Source: CAWANF01 sp963783355 (GTDB lineage: Bacteria > Bacteroidota > Rhodothermia > Balneolales > DATFMH01). From it: a stretch of DNA of 64,000 nt. A program made the translations under genes and the position numbers. Positions 9,190 through 18,231 of this stretch are shown in pieces. The notes beneath the pieces are model-generated. The model searched no databases, was not told the DNA's origin, and saw only the letters and a program-made list of their open reading frames with translations. The stretch is from contig CAWANF010000014.1 in assembly GCA_963783355.1 (NCBI GenBank), positions 124,001 to 188,000 of the forward strand. Direction: 5' to 3'. Positions within the stretch are counted from its first letter, which is position 1; each line of letters starts with the position of its first letter.

Positions 9190-10197
9190 ATGGCGAAACA
9201 AGATTTCCCGGGGATGTCATTTCCTCAGGATTTTAAAGGTCTTCGTAAAAATTTAGGTCCGATTGTTATTGGTGTCTTGGTACTGATTACGATTGTCACT
9301 TCGATCTTTACGGTTGGTCCCGAGGAAGTTGGGGTGATTGTTCGTTTCGGAAAATATGAGCGTACGGTCACATCAGGATTGAATTTTAAAATGCCTTATG
9401 GAATCGAAGAAGTCTACAAGATTCCGGTTGCCCGGCAACTGAAAGAGGAATTTGGTTTCCGGACGATCAGAGCAGGGGTAAAAACACAGTATAGTCAGCA
9501 GAAATACGAAGATGAAACCCTGATGCTGACCGGCGATTTGAATCTCGCCGAAGTAGAATGGGTTGTTCAATACCGTATAAATGACCCGTATAAGTATCTT
9601 TTTAAAGTAAAAAATCCACGGATGACCTTGCGGGATATTTCGGAAGCAGTGCTGCGGCAGGTGGTAGGAGATCGAACAGTGAACGAAGTGCTGACCGTTG
9701 GCCGCCAGGATATTGCGACGAATGTAGAATTAAAAATGCAAAAACTGTGTAATGAATATCAGACCGGTATAAAAATTGAGCAAATTGTATTACAGGATGT
9801 AAATCCTCCCGATCCGGTTAAGCCGTCGTTTAATGCTGTCAATGAGGCACAACAAGAAAAGGAAAGATTAATAAACGATGCCCTGGCCAATTACAATAAA
9901 ATCATACCTCGAGCCAAAGGACAAGCCCAGGAAGTAATTCAGCAAGCCGAAGGATATGCACTGGGCAGAGTTAACAGATCACAAGGAGAAGCTAAGCGAT
10001 TTAACGATTTGTACAAGGAATATATCAAAGCACCGGAGGTTACTAAGAAGAGAATATTTCTTGAGACGATGGAAGAAATACTGCCGAAGATAGGCCAAAA
10101 AGTGATTCTGGACGAGAGCGGCCATAGCGTGCTGCCTCTGTTGCAGCTTTCCAATCAATCGTTAAAAAAAATAAATTCAGCGGGGGTTCAGGAATGA
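9190..10197 (+). CDS. hflK: HflK-like SPFH/band-7 membrane protein
   Basis: 335-aa member of the SPFH (stomatin/prohibitin/flotillin/HflK) family. One membrane segment (about residues 27-48) is followed by GPEEVGVIVRFGKY, the band-7 domain start, and a Gln/Glu/Ala-rich helix (about 215-270) typical of HflK. In E. coli, HflK and HflC form a large cage around the FtsH protease and limit membrane-protein degradation. No Gly-rich cytoplasmic tail as in E. coli HflK is present. SD AGAGGTG precedes the ATG. The stop overlaps the start of hflC (ATGA), a sign of translational coupling. Confidence 0.88.
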   Translation: MAKQDFPGMSFPQDFKGLRKNLGPIVIGVLVLITIVTSIFTVGPEEVGVIVRFGKYERTVTSGLNFKMPYGIEEVYKIPVARQLKEEFGFRTIRAGVKTQYSQQKYEDETLMLTGDLNLAEVEWVVQYRINDPYKYLFKVKNPRMTLRDISEAVLRQVVGDRTVNEVLTVGRQDIATNVELKMQKLCNEYQTGIKIEQIVLQDVNPPDPVKPSFNAVNEAQQEKERLINDALANYNKIIPRAKGQAQEVIQQAEGYALGRVNRSQGEAKRFNDLYKEYIKAPEVTKKRIFLETMEEILPKIGQKVILDESGHSVLPLLQLSNQSLKKINSAGVQE

Positions 10198-11141
10198 AAA
10201 ACATCAAGATATCAGGAATTGTAATAGGGCTGGTCGTTGTAGTTTCTATATTGATGAGCGGTTTTTTCGTAGTAAATGAGACCGATCAGGTGATCGTTAC
10301 CCAATTTGGAAAACCTGTTGGCAAAGCCATCACAGACCCAGGTATTCATTTTAAAATTCCAATCATCCAAACTTCCCATTTTTTTGATAAACGCTTTTTA
10401 GAATGGGATGGTGATCCAAATCAGATTCCAACCGAAGATAAGAAATTCATTTTTGTTGATACATATGCCCGCTGGCAGATTACGGATCCATTGCAGTTTT
10501 ATAAAAGAGTCAGGGATGAACGTGGCGCCCAGTCGCGGTTAGACGATATCCTGGATGGAGAAACGCGGAATGCGGTAGCTTATAATCAGTTGGTTGAACT
10601 TGTTCGTTCGGAAAACAGGGTACCTATATCAAGCAGTGATTCGATCAATGTTGAAGACGAAGTGCTCGATTCTATTCGTGTAGGCCGGGAAAAAATTCAA
10701 AATCAGGTTCTTGATAATGCGAATAAAATTGCCGGAGATTTAGGAATAAAAATCCTTGACTTCCGGATCAAAAGGATTAATTACGTAGAGGATGTTCGTA
10801 AAAAAGTATATGACCGGATGATATCCGAACGAAATCGGATTGCCGATAAATTTCGGTCGGAAGGACAAGGTGAAGCTTCCCGTATTAATGGAGAAAAAGA
10901 TAAAGAGCTGAAACGAATTCAATCGGAAGCTTACAGGAGTGCGGAAGAAATAAAGGGTAAAGCCGATGCCGAAGCAGCTTCTATTTATGCAAAAGTGTAT
11001 AATCAAACGCCACAGTCTCGTAAATTGTATGATTTCATTAAAACGATGGACAGCTATAAAAAGACGTTCGATAGCCAGACATCAGTCATACTTTCTACAA
11101 AAAGCGAGTTTTTCAAATACCTGACTGATATAAACAGATGA
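10194..11141 (+). CDS. hflC: HflC-like SPFH/band-7 membrane protein
   Basis: Partner of the preceding HflK-like protein, 315 aa. It has an N-terminal membrane segment (about residues 7-27), the band-7 start NETDQVIVTQFGKPVG, the HflC-typical RWQITDPLQFYKRV segment, and a long charged helix with KADAEAASIYAKVYNQTP, which resembles the E. coli HflC sequence in this region. The two genes overlap by four bases. Expected to form a hetero-oligomeric periplasm-facing cage that modulates FtsH; ftsH itself is not in the window. Confidence 0.9.
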   Translation: MKNIKISGIVIGLVVVVSILMSGFFVVNETDQVIVTQFGKPVGKAITDPGIHFKIPIIQTSHFFDKRFLEWDGDPNQIPTEDKKFIFVDTYARWQITDPLQFYKRVRDERGAQSRLDDILDGETRNAVAYNQLVELVRSENRVPISSSDSINVEDEVLDSIRVGREKIQNQVLDNANKIAGDLGIKILDFRIKRINYVEDVRKKVYDRMISERNRIADKFRSEGQGEASRINGEKDKELKRIQSEAYRSAEEIKGKADAEAASIYAKVYNQTPQSRKLYDFIKTMDSYKKTFDSQTSVILSTKSEFFKYLTDINR

Positions 11142-11162
11142 CTTTGCGGTAATTAAAATTTT

Positions 11163-11195
11163 TAAGTCTCTGTCATTACTGGCAGGGGCTTTTTA
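11163..11195 (+). terminator. Intrinsic terminator of hflKC
   Basis: AAGTCTCTGTC pairs with GGCAGGGGCTT over eleven positions, counting G-U pairs, and is followed by five T. Confidence 0.8.
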
Positions 11196-11363
11196 ATTAA
11201 TTACGAATGAACGAGTAACAAATAGATGGGTACTTTATCATTAATTATTACGTCATTTATAAAGAATAGTACAATTAGTCTGACTGTGAATTTTTAAATA
11301 ATAAGGTCTGTTTTAAGACTAGGTTCCATTTTAGATATTATTAACAATGCAAGGAGTTTTAAT

Positions 11364-12212
11364 ATGGATATAAACAAAGGAAGATTTCTAATTCAGAATT
11401 TTACAATCCTTCTGCTATCAGTGTGTTTCTGTATTCCCGCAATGGCTCAAACGCAGTTTCAGGCCCGAGTTTCCGGATCAAATGAGGTTCCGTCTGTCGA
11501 TTCGCGAGGTAGTGGAATGATTACCGTGACGCTCGTTGGTGATCATATCAAAGTAACAGGCCATTTTTCTGGTTTGGGAAGTGATTATAAAGCGTCTCAT
11601 ATCCATTTCGGCAGTGCCGGATCGAATGGTATGCCTGTTTTTGAATTGAAACCGATCATTAACAATGATAAACGATCGGGGACGTACACGGCTGAAAAGA
11701 ATACTTTTAAGATTAATCCAAAAGAAATAAAATCTCTGCAGGAAGGTCGAATGTATATCAATATACATTCGCAGGAAAATGTTGCAGGAGAATTACGCGG
11801 ACAATTACTGCCCATAGCTCATCTTTATATTGCCAGGCTTTCAGGTGATAATGAAGTACCCCCGGTTCAAACGAATGCCAAAGGTTCAGTTAAGGTAGTT
11901 TTAAACGGAGATCAGATTAAAGTAAGCGGTATGTTTTATGGTTTGAGCAGCAGTTATGTAGCATCTCACATACATCTTGGAATAGCCGGAACGAATGGTA
12001 AACCGTTGCTTAAGTTGGATCCAAAATTAAATGATGGACAAAAGTCTGGTTCCTACTCTGAATCGGATAATACATTTCAAATTACACCGGAGCAGGTTGC
12101 GGACTTAGAACATGGAAAATTTTATGTCAATATCCATTCCAGTAACCACACGGAAGGTGAATTACGGGGACAGCTTATGCAGGTGGCCGGTTCTGCGATC
12201 AGAGTCCAGTAA
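11364..12212 (+). CDS. Secreted protein with two CHRD domains
   Basis: 282 aa. A Sec signal peptide ends at AMA-Q (about residue 28), then two homologous CHRD domains follow (about 30-147 and 150-272), each with a GSNEVP or GDNEVP opening, an ASHIH strand, and a closing INIHS or VNIHS plus GELRGQL. CHRD domains were defined in animal chordin and occur in many bacterial exported proteins. Their function in bacteria is not established. The two halves are clear internal duplicates. AAGGAG seven bases before the ATG gives strong translation initiation. It is flanked by terminators on both sides and so stands alone. Confidence 0.88.
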   Translation: MDINKGRFLIQNFTILLLSVCFCIPAMAQTQFQARVSGSNEVPSVDSRGSGMITVTLVGDHIKVTGHFSGLGSDYKASHIHFGSAGSNGMPVFELKPIINNDKRSGTYTAEKNTFKINPKEIKSLQEGRMYINIHSQENVAGELRGQLLPIAHLYIARLSGDNEVPPVQTNAKGSVKVVLNGDQIKVSGMFYGLSSSYVASHIHLGIAGTNGKPLLKLDPKLNDGQKSGSYSESDNTFQITPEQVADLEHGKFYVNIHSSNHTEGELRGQLMQVAGSAIRVQ

Positions 12213-12239
12213 GAATTTGAATTCTTTTAAAAAAATGTC

Positions 12240-12276
12240 AAAAAGTCCGGTTCTGAAATTGCTGCCGGACTTTTTT
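12240..12276 (+). terminator. Intrinsic terminator of the CHRD gene, between convergent genes
   Basis: AAAAAGTCCGG and CCGGACTTTTTT form a long stem with T tails on both strands. It can also serve the aconitase gene, whose stop is 15 bp away on the other strand. Confidence 0.88.
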
Positions 12277-12290
12277 ATTAGTATGAATTG

Positions 12291-14255
12291 TCAATGAAGA
12301 ACGGCGTGTTGTTCTTTATAGAAATTGATAATGCCGCCATGCAATACTATTTCCATTTGTCTTGAACTCAGGCTGTGAGTAACCGTATAGTCTTTGTTTT
12401 TTGTCTTGTTATGAACGATAATGGCATCGTCGTTTTTCAGGTTCGATCGCAGGACGGCAATGGATAATTCATCACCCTGATCAATATCATCGTAATCCTT
12501 CTCATCAGTAAATTTCAAAGGCATAATGCCGAAATTGACGAGATTCTGCCATCCGATACGGGCATAAGATTTTGCCAATACGGCAACCTGACCAAGATAC
12601 CGGGGAGCAATAGCGGCATGTTCCCGGCTGGAACCCTGTGCGTAATTTTTACCAGCCACAATAATGTGTCCGTCCGAAGTTTCCTTAGCTTTTTGAGCCC
12701 GATCACTGAATGTTTCGTCTTTCAGATAATAAACAAACTGGCTGATGCCGGGAATGTTACTTCTATATGGAAGGACTTTAGCTCCCGCCGGCATGATTTC
12801 ATCAGTAGAAATGTTGTCTTCTACTTTTAACAGCACAGGGACCGTAAAATCATCAGGTAATGGGGCGAATTCCGGGAAGGCTTTAATATTGGGGCCTTTT
12901 ACAAGCTCTGTATCTTCATTGTCTTCGGTTGGCCGGACCAAAAGATCCGTATTGATGTTAATCTTTTCGGGATATTTAAAAACCGGATATTTTTTGTGAT
13001 ATAGTTTTTCGATATCCCTGGGATCGGTAATTTTACCCGTCAATGCTGAAGCTGCTGCCGTTTCGGGGCTGCAAAGATATACTTTGTCTTCGGGAGTTCC
13101 CGATCGCCCCGGAAAGTTTCGGGGCATGGTCCGAAGGCTGATTTGTTTTGTTGCCGGAGCCTGTCCCATTCCAATACATCCCATGCAACCCGATTGATGA
13201 AATCGAGCGCCCGCACGAATTAAATTCATGAATGCTCCCATTTCAGACAGATTTTCAATGATCTGGCGCGAAGTTGGGTTAATGTCGAAAGAAACCCGTT
13301 CGTGGGAAGTACGTCCTTTTACGATTTCGCTGGCAATCCAAAAATCACGTAAACCCGGATTTGCTGAAGAACCGATGACGACCTGATATATGGGTTTGTC
13401 GGCTGCTTCCCTGACCGGAACAACATTACCCGGACTGCTGGGCCGGGCAATTAACGGTTCCAGTTCCGATAAATTAATTTCTTCATTCAAATCGTAATTT
13501 GCGCCGGGATCAGCGAGTAATTCTTCCCAATCCTCTTCTCTGTCCTGCATCTTCATAAATTTCCTTACTTCGTCATCGGATGGGAAAACGGTAGAAGTAG
13601 CTCCTGTTTCCGTTCCCATGTTGGCAATAACATGACGATCCATTGCACTTAGTTCCCCCAGCCCGGGCCCATAATACTCAATGATCATCCCACGGCAGCC
13701 ATCCACATCGTACCGGCGCAGCATTTCAAGAATTACATCTTTGGCACTAACCCAGTCCGGCAATTTCCCGGTTAGTTTAACTCCCAATACTTTTGGCATT
13801 TTTACATAAACGGTTTCTCCGGCTATGGCCATGGCCACATCAATCCCCCCGGCGCCCATAGCCAGCATTCCGAGTGATCCTGCGGCAGGAGTATGACTAT
13901 CGGATCCGAGTAAGGTTTTCCCGGGAATGCCAAACCGCTCCATATGTACCGGGTGGCTTACACCGTTTCCGGGACGGCTATACCAGATTCCAAAACGTTG
14001 ACATGCCGAATGCAGAAAAAGATGATCGTCCGCATTTTTAAAATCCGTCTGAAGTAAGTTGTGGTCAACATATTGGGCAGAAAGTTCGGTTTTGGCGCGA
14101 TCAAGTTCCATTGCTTCCAATTCAAGCATGACCATGGTGCCGGTGGCATCCTGGGTCAGCGTTTGGTCAATCTTCAAACCGATTTCTTCACCGGGAGTTA
14201 ATTCACCTTTAACCAAATGATTTTTTATGAGTTTTTGGGTCACATTCATAGCCAT
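12291..14255 (-). CDS. Aconitate hydratase, short (Aquifex-like) type
   Basis: TCA-cycle enzyme interconverting citrate and isocitrate, about 654 aa, shorter than AcnA or mitochondrial aconitase (about 750-900) and like the putative Aquifex-type aconitases. It has SGCMGCIGMGQ (two Fe-S cysteines, near residue 355) and, in the C-terminal swivel domain, GSSREHAA near residue 540. The position that normally holds the first Fe-S cysteine (GSCTN in most aconitases) reads IGSSANPG, with Ser. The frame can open at 14261, but AGGAG lies only one base before that ATG and seven bases before the ATG at 14255, so 14255 is the likely start. Not part of an operon. The AcnA name is avoided because the type differs. 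Confidence 0.88.
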   Translation of the reverse strand: MAMNVTQKLIKNHLVKGELTPGEEIGLKIDQTLTQDATGTMVMLELEAMELDRAKTELSAQYVDHNLLQTDFKNADDHLFLHSACQRFGIWYSRPGNGVSHPVHMERFGIPGKTLLGSDSHTPAAGSLGMLAMGAGGIDVAMAIAGETVYVKMPKVLGVKLTGKLPDWVSAKDVILEMLRRYDVDGCRGMIIEYYGPGLGELSAMDRHVIANMGTETGATSTVFPSDDEVRKFMKMQDREEDWEELLADPGANYDLNEEINLSELEPLIARPSSPGNVVPVREAADKPIYQVVIGSSANPGLRDFWIASEIVKGRTSHERVSFDINPTSRQIIENLSEMGAFMNLIRAGARFHQSGCMGCIGMGQAPATKQISLRTMPRNFPGRSGTPEDKVYLCSPETAAASALTGKITDPRDIEKLYHKKYPVFKYPEKININTDLLVRPTEDNEDTELVKGPNIKAFPEFAPLPDDFTVPVLLKVEDNISTDEIMPAGAKVLPYRSNIPGISQFVYYLKDETFSDRAQKAKETSDGHIIVAGKNYAQGSSREHAAIAPRYLGQVAVLAKSYARIGWQNLVNFGIMPLKFTDEKDYDDIDQGDELSIAVLRSNLKNDDAIIVHNKTKNKDYTVTHSLSSRQMEIVLHGGIINFYKEQHAVLH

Positions 14256-14417
14256 AATCATTCTCCTTTTAGTCTTCTAATTGCTACACAATTGATGGTA
14301 AAAGCCATCCAATGGGAATAGTTTTATCGCGGATTCTACTAAAATAACGGAATGGAGCCGGTCAGAGTTCGGAGAAGGGTTGGATTGGTGATCCGGAAAC
14401 TGGAAAAGATTTTAGAT

Positions 14418-15761
14418 TTAGCCTGTTAAATTATGGTTCATAACCATGTTGTCGTTTTGGGTAAGAAAATCATCAATGATAGTGCGGCTTTCCCGGGTGT
14501 CTATTACTGCTTTTAGCTGAATGAGCATATTGTACAGGCCCATGTGAACTTTGGAAGAATAGATGAAATGCTCTGAACCGACAGGCTCATCGAAGCTGGT
14601 TGCCTTTTTTACAAAATGATTCAATTGTTTCTTGAATTCCGGTTGTCCGAAATCAAAAAAATCTGAATAATAAGGCGTGATGAATGTTTGTCCGAACGAT
14701 TTAAAGAATTCGAAGTACTCTTTTTTCTTTTTTTCGTTCAAAATTGTAGAATCCAGGATATCCAGTTTCTGATAGAGATCGAACAGGCGATCCGTGTCTT
14801 CAGACAAGTGTAAAGGTAAAGCGGACATGTAGTTATAGAAAAAATCACTTGGAAATGTTTTGACGCATCCAAAATCGAGTATGCCGAGCCGTCCGTCGGG
14901 CGTATATAAAAAGTTGCCGGGATGCGCATCGGCATGTATGGTCAGTGATTCGTTAATCTGCACATGAAAAAAGTCCCAGAGCAGCTGTCCGAAGTGATTA
15001 CGTTCATCCTGTGATGGATTAGACGCAAGGAAAGCATCCAGATGCTGGCCTTCTATAAAAGTCATCGTCAGCACTTTATCCGTCGACAATTCTTCAATCC
15101 ATCGGGGGGTGATAAATTTTTCACTGGTATATCTGCCTGCAAAAAACTCGATTTCTCCGCCCTCATGCACATAATCGGTTTCTTCCATAAGTCGCTCTTT
15201 AATTTCCCCGAAATATTTATCGAAGTTCGGAGAATTAACCATCTTTTTGAAAATGAGCTTTGCCAAAGACAGATCAGATTCGATGGTATCCCGAATATTC
15301 GGATATTGAATTTTGATAGCGACTTCTCTGCCGTCTTTTAATGTCGCTTTATGAACCTGTCCTATAGAAGCCGCCGCAATGGCCTCATTGTCGAAGTGTT
15401 TGAAAACCTGTTCAGGATATGCCGAGAGTTCTTTTTTTATAAGTGATCGAACCAAAGCTTTATTGATAGGCGGCACTTTGTACTGTGCCTGCGCCATAAC
15501 ATCGATGAATTCATCGGGCAGAATACCACTGGTATCCATGCTGAAAGACTGAGCGATTTTCAGAGCCGTGCCACGAAGTTTCGTGAATTCGTTATATACA
15601 TCATTCGCGTTCTTTGAATGAAGCTGACGCTTTTTTTCTTCTTTATTCCGGCTGTTTAGTGAATTTTGAAGATGATATTTGGCATAGTTGGTTCCGACTT
15701 TAAGGCCTGTTTTTGCAAATATTTTGCCGCGTTCAAATTTGGATGAAGGGAAATCGCTCAT
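14418..15761 (-). CDS. ABC1/UbiB (ADCK) family atypical kinase
   Basis: 447-aa protein-kinase-like ATPase. Visible motifs: the Ala-rich nucleotide loop AAASIGQVHKA, the VAIKIQYP lysine, DAHPGNF of the catalytic loop and LDFGC of the metal-binding segment. The N-terminal extension carries LRGTALKIAQ where the family normally has KxGQ, so Gly is replaced by Ala. Relatives support ubiquinone synthesis or lipid homeostasis. It does not have the two C-terminal membrane helices of E. coli UbiB. Its ATG overlaps the stop of the TetR gene by four bases, so the two are co-translated, and TetR may sense a lipid-related ligand. Confidence 0.87.
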   Translation of the reverse strand: MSDFPSSKFERGKIFAKTGLKVGTNYAKYHLQNSLNSRNKEEKKRQLHSKNANDVYNEFTKLRGTALKIAQSFSMDTSGILPDEFIDVMAQAQYKVPPINKALVRSLIKKELSAYPEQVFKHFDNEAIAAASIGQVHKATLKDGREVAIKIQYPNIRDTIESDLSLAKLIFKKMVNSPNFDKYFGEIKERLMEETDYVHEGGEIEFFAGRYTSEKFITPRWIEELSTDKVLTMTFIEGQHLDAFLASNPSQDERNHFGQLLWDFFHVQINESLTIHADAHPGNFLYTPDGRLGILDFGCVKTFPSDFFYNYMSALPLHLSEDTDRLFDLYQKLDILDSTILNEKKKKEYFEFFKSFGQTFITPYYSDFFDFGQPEFKKQLNHFVKKATSFDEPVGSEHFIYSSKVHMGLYNMLIQLKAVIDTRESRTIIDDFLTQNDNMVMNHNLTG

Positions 15762-16459
15762 AAAATGTTTTCAAATCGTTTAAGGAAGTCCGTAATGTGT
15801 TGATCAACAGATGAAAATGTTTCTTCCAAACCCCAATCTGCGATGAAAAATTTCATTAAGTCCAGGCTTTTGTCGAGCAGGGAATTATAAATCAGTTCAT
15901 CAAATAATACAGTCAGTTTATCAACGAGGACCATCGACTTTTCTTTGGATTCACTTTTGTCGTTCAACCAGTATTCAATGACAAAAAGGAATTTGGTGGT
16001 CAGGGCAGAAAAACAAACAGTGTTCAGAAATAGTTTGTTGGCTCCGGGGATTTGTTCGTCTTGTTCCAAAAAATCCCTGAACAAGTTGTAGATATCTTTC
16101 TTTAAATGCGTTTTAACAGTCGGGAAATAGGTAAATGAATGATAAGTTTTTTGAACAAAAGGTTCCTGTTCGCCAAAAAGATCAAAAGAGGTATACATAA
16201 AATTAGAAATCTTTTCCCCGGCAGAATACGTGTTAAAGTCCTCTATTTCCTCAATCATCGTTCGATACTCGGGAACAATATTGTTGTAATAGGAATAGAG
16301 GATTTCATATTTATCCTCGAAATAGAGATATATTTCCGATGGTTTTACTCCGGATTCATGAGCGATTCGCTTCATGTTAAAACGATGATAATCATCGATA
16401 TAAAGTCGAATAGCGGCTTCAATAATCTGTTTTCTGATTTTAGAAGTAGCAGGTTCCAT
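15758..16459 (-). CDS. TetR-family transcriptional regulator
   Basis: 233 aa. The N-terminal TetR DNA-binding region spans about residues 5-52 (IRKQIIEAAIRLYI, then the helix-turn-helix MKRIAHESGVKPSEIYLYFEDK), followed by an all-helical ligand/dimer domain. The first HTH strand is unusual in having FNMKRIA where TFT-K-IA is common. It is the first gene of a two-gene operon with the ABC1 kinase and is probably autoregulatory. Its ligand is unknown. Confidence 0.85.
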   Translation of the reverse strand: MEPATSKIRKQIIEAAIRLYIDDYHRFNMKRIAHESGVKPSEIYLYFEDKYEILYSYYNNIVPEYRTMIEEIEDFNTYSAGEKISNFMYTSFDLFGEQEPFVQKTYHSFTYFPTVKTHLKKDIYNLFRDFLEQDEQIPGANKLFLNTVCFSALTTKFLFVIEYWLNDKSESKEKSMVLVDKLTVLFDELIYNSLLDKSLDLMKFFIADWGLEETFSSVDQHITDFLKRFENIL

Positions 16460-16704
16460 ACAATTTCATTTGAATTATTTGCTTTTTGTATGAAGGCTAT
16501 CTGTAATAGAAGCGTTCATTCTGGCAATCATTCTTTCATAATTCTATTAACGGCCGTTTAGGGATTCCATTGTAGACTGGCTCAAATTGAAAGAAATTAA
16601 TACTGTATTTGAAATTAGTATTATCAAAGTTGATTTGTAAACGTCAATTTTATATCGTTGCGTGGGTTTTAACTATAAAACGAAATTTCGTTGGGCTTGG
16701 AAAT

Positions 16705-18039
16705 ATGAAGACTGTAAATAATCATGCATTCTGGCGTGAAATACTTGACCAGTTGCCATCTTTGATTCTGGTCTTTCACGTAGACGAGGATGAAAGTGTA
16801 CAATTAATTTTTGCTAACAGTGAAATTGAAAATGTCCTTGGTTATAAGCCACAGGAATATGTACTAGCTTCCGAATCGCCGGGACGTGTTAAGCAGGAGG
16901 TGGATCATTTGATCAATCTGATTGCCGATTTGAGTCATAATAAAGCTAAGCCCGGGAAAATGGAGTATTCATTAAGTTCGCAAACGGGGCTGCCGGTTGG
17001 GTTTTTGTTTGACTATAAATTGTTTCAAACCCGTTCGAATCGTTCCAATCTCATCGTTGCCAGTTTTGATAGCAATACAGATTACAGTTCGAAACCCAAC
17101 CAAACGATTGGTTCGGAACCAGGTAATCAGCAATCATCGGTTTTCGTAGCAGATTCCGATATCATGAAAGTATTGCTGGATAAATTATCCGAGTTTGTAC
17201 GCACGAGTACGAATGTGTTAATCAGGGGTGAACAAGGTACCGGCAAGCGAACTATTGCCGGGATGCTGGCAAAGATGATGGAAAACAGCCCTGATCAAAT
17301 CCATTACCTGGATTTTTCTAAGACGAAATTGGAAGAACAGAAGTCTGTATTATTTGGAAGTAATCATGGGCATTCCAATGGAATTCTGGCATTGAATAGG
17401 GATGTGATTTTGGTATTGAATGAAATTCCTTTAATGACTTTAGATGTTCAAAGACAACTTACGAAGACGTTAAGAAACAGGTCCGGAAAGCAGTTACAAA
17501 CCCGGATAATTGCAACGGCCCGGGTTGCTATCGAAGATTTGATCGAAAAGGATAAATTCGATGCCGGATTATATTATGCATTGGGATTTCAACCATTGCT
17601 GGTTCCGCCTTTACGTCACCGGAAAAGTGAAATACCGGTGATTGCCCGTGAATGGCTTCATCGAATCGCTGCAACTACGGGTCTTGAAATTGGCAATATT
17701 CCCGACAGGGAATTTGAGAAACTCAAAGCCATAGAATGGAAAGGAAATTTATCGGAATTATTTGATGTGCTGCGGACCTCATTACTGGCGTATAAAAAAG
17801 GTGAATTTCGGGTACAGTTGGGCAGCCGTGGAATTGAATCTGACAATACAACGGGGAAGTCTGTAATCATTTCAGGCCAGGAAGATATTGTTCCTTTTGA
17901 AGAGATGAACCGAAGGTATCTTTCCCGGGTTTTAGAGGCTACAAATGGCAAGATATACGGGGAGGGTGGCGCAGCTGAATTACTTAAGCTCAAGCCCACA
18001 ACCTTACAGAGCAAGTTAAAGAAGTTGAATATTAAGTAA
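16705..18039 (+). CDS. Degenerate NtrC/sigma-54-activator-like transcription regulator
   Basis: About 444 aa. A PAS-like sensor (about residues 10-120) is followed by an AAA+ domain and a C-terminal Fis-type helix-turn-helix (GAAELLKLKPTTLQSKLKKL). Walker A is GEQGTGKR (about residues 175-182). The sigma-54-contacting GAFTGA loop is missing: LFG is followed directly by SNHGHSNGIL. Walker B reads VILVLNEI, with Asn for the catalytic Asp. The LYYALGFQPLLVPPLRHRKSEIP segment is family-typical. This predicts a regulator that does not activate sigma-54 polymerase and perhaps hydrolyses ATP poorly, as with TyrR-like relatives. The frame extends to a TTG at 16609, but that part is AT-rich and hydrophobic and the ATG at 16705 is preferred. 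No partner gene is adjacent. Confidence 0.85.
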   Translation: MKTVNNHAFWREILDQLPSLILVFHVDEDESVQLIFANSEIENVLGYKPQEYVLASESPGRVKQEVDHLINLIADLSHNKAKPGKMEYSLSSQTGLPVGFLFDYKLFQTRSNRSNLIVASFDSNTDYSSKPNQTIGSEPGNQQSSVFVADSDIMKVLLDKLSEFVRTSTNVLIRGEQGTGKRTIAGMLAKMMENSPDQIHYLDFSKTKLEEQKSVLFGSNHGHSNGILALNRDVILVLNEIPLMTLDVQRQLTKTLRNRSGKQLQTRIIATARVAIEDLIEKDKFDAGLYYALGFQPLLVPPLRHRKSEIPVIAREWLHRIAATTGLEIGNIPDREFEKLKAIEWKGNLSELFDVLRTSLLAYKKGEFRVQLGSRGIESDNTTGKSVIISGQEDIVPFEEMNRRYLSRVLEATNGKIYGEGGAAELLKLKPTTLQSKLKKLNIK

Positions 18040-18130
18040 TTACAGGTCAACCGATTTGAATTGTTAAATAATGGTCAATGGACTTCGTAATAAGCCAATA
18101 AAAAAAAGTTCAAAAAACTCTTTTTTTTCG

Positions 18131-18160
18131 TTGACATTGAGTCGGTGCTGAAGTTATATT
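18131..18160 (+). promoter_or_regulatory. rRNA operon promoter P1
   Basis: TTGACA at 18131-18136, an 18-bp spacer, then TATATT at 18155-18160 (or TTATAT with a 17-bp spacer). It is preceded by an AT-rich tract resembling an UP element and followed by a C-rich discriminator. Confidence 0.8.
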
Positions 18161-18231
18161 AATCGCCCCTTCAGGAAATGGTTTGAAGCCAATTCCAAAG
18201 TCAAAAAAAACAAAATTAATTGGATTTAGAT

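Noticed and set aside
16609..16704. TTG start extension of the NtrC-like regulator
   Set aside because: The added 32 residues are AT-rich and unlike the family N-terminus. The ATG at 16705 begins the PAS-like domain.
18099..18128. A:T-only hairpin after the regulator gene as a terminator
   Set aside because: The stem is almost all A:T with a bulged C, and it sits where an UP element for P1 is expected. It is mentioned in the leader region only.
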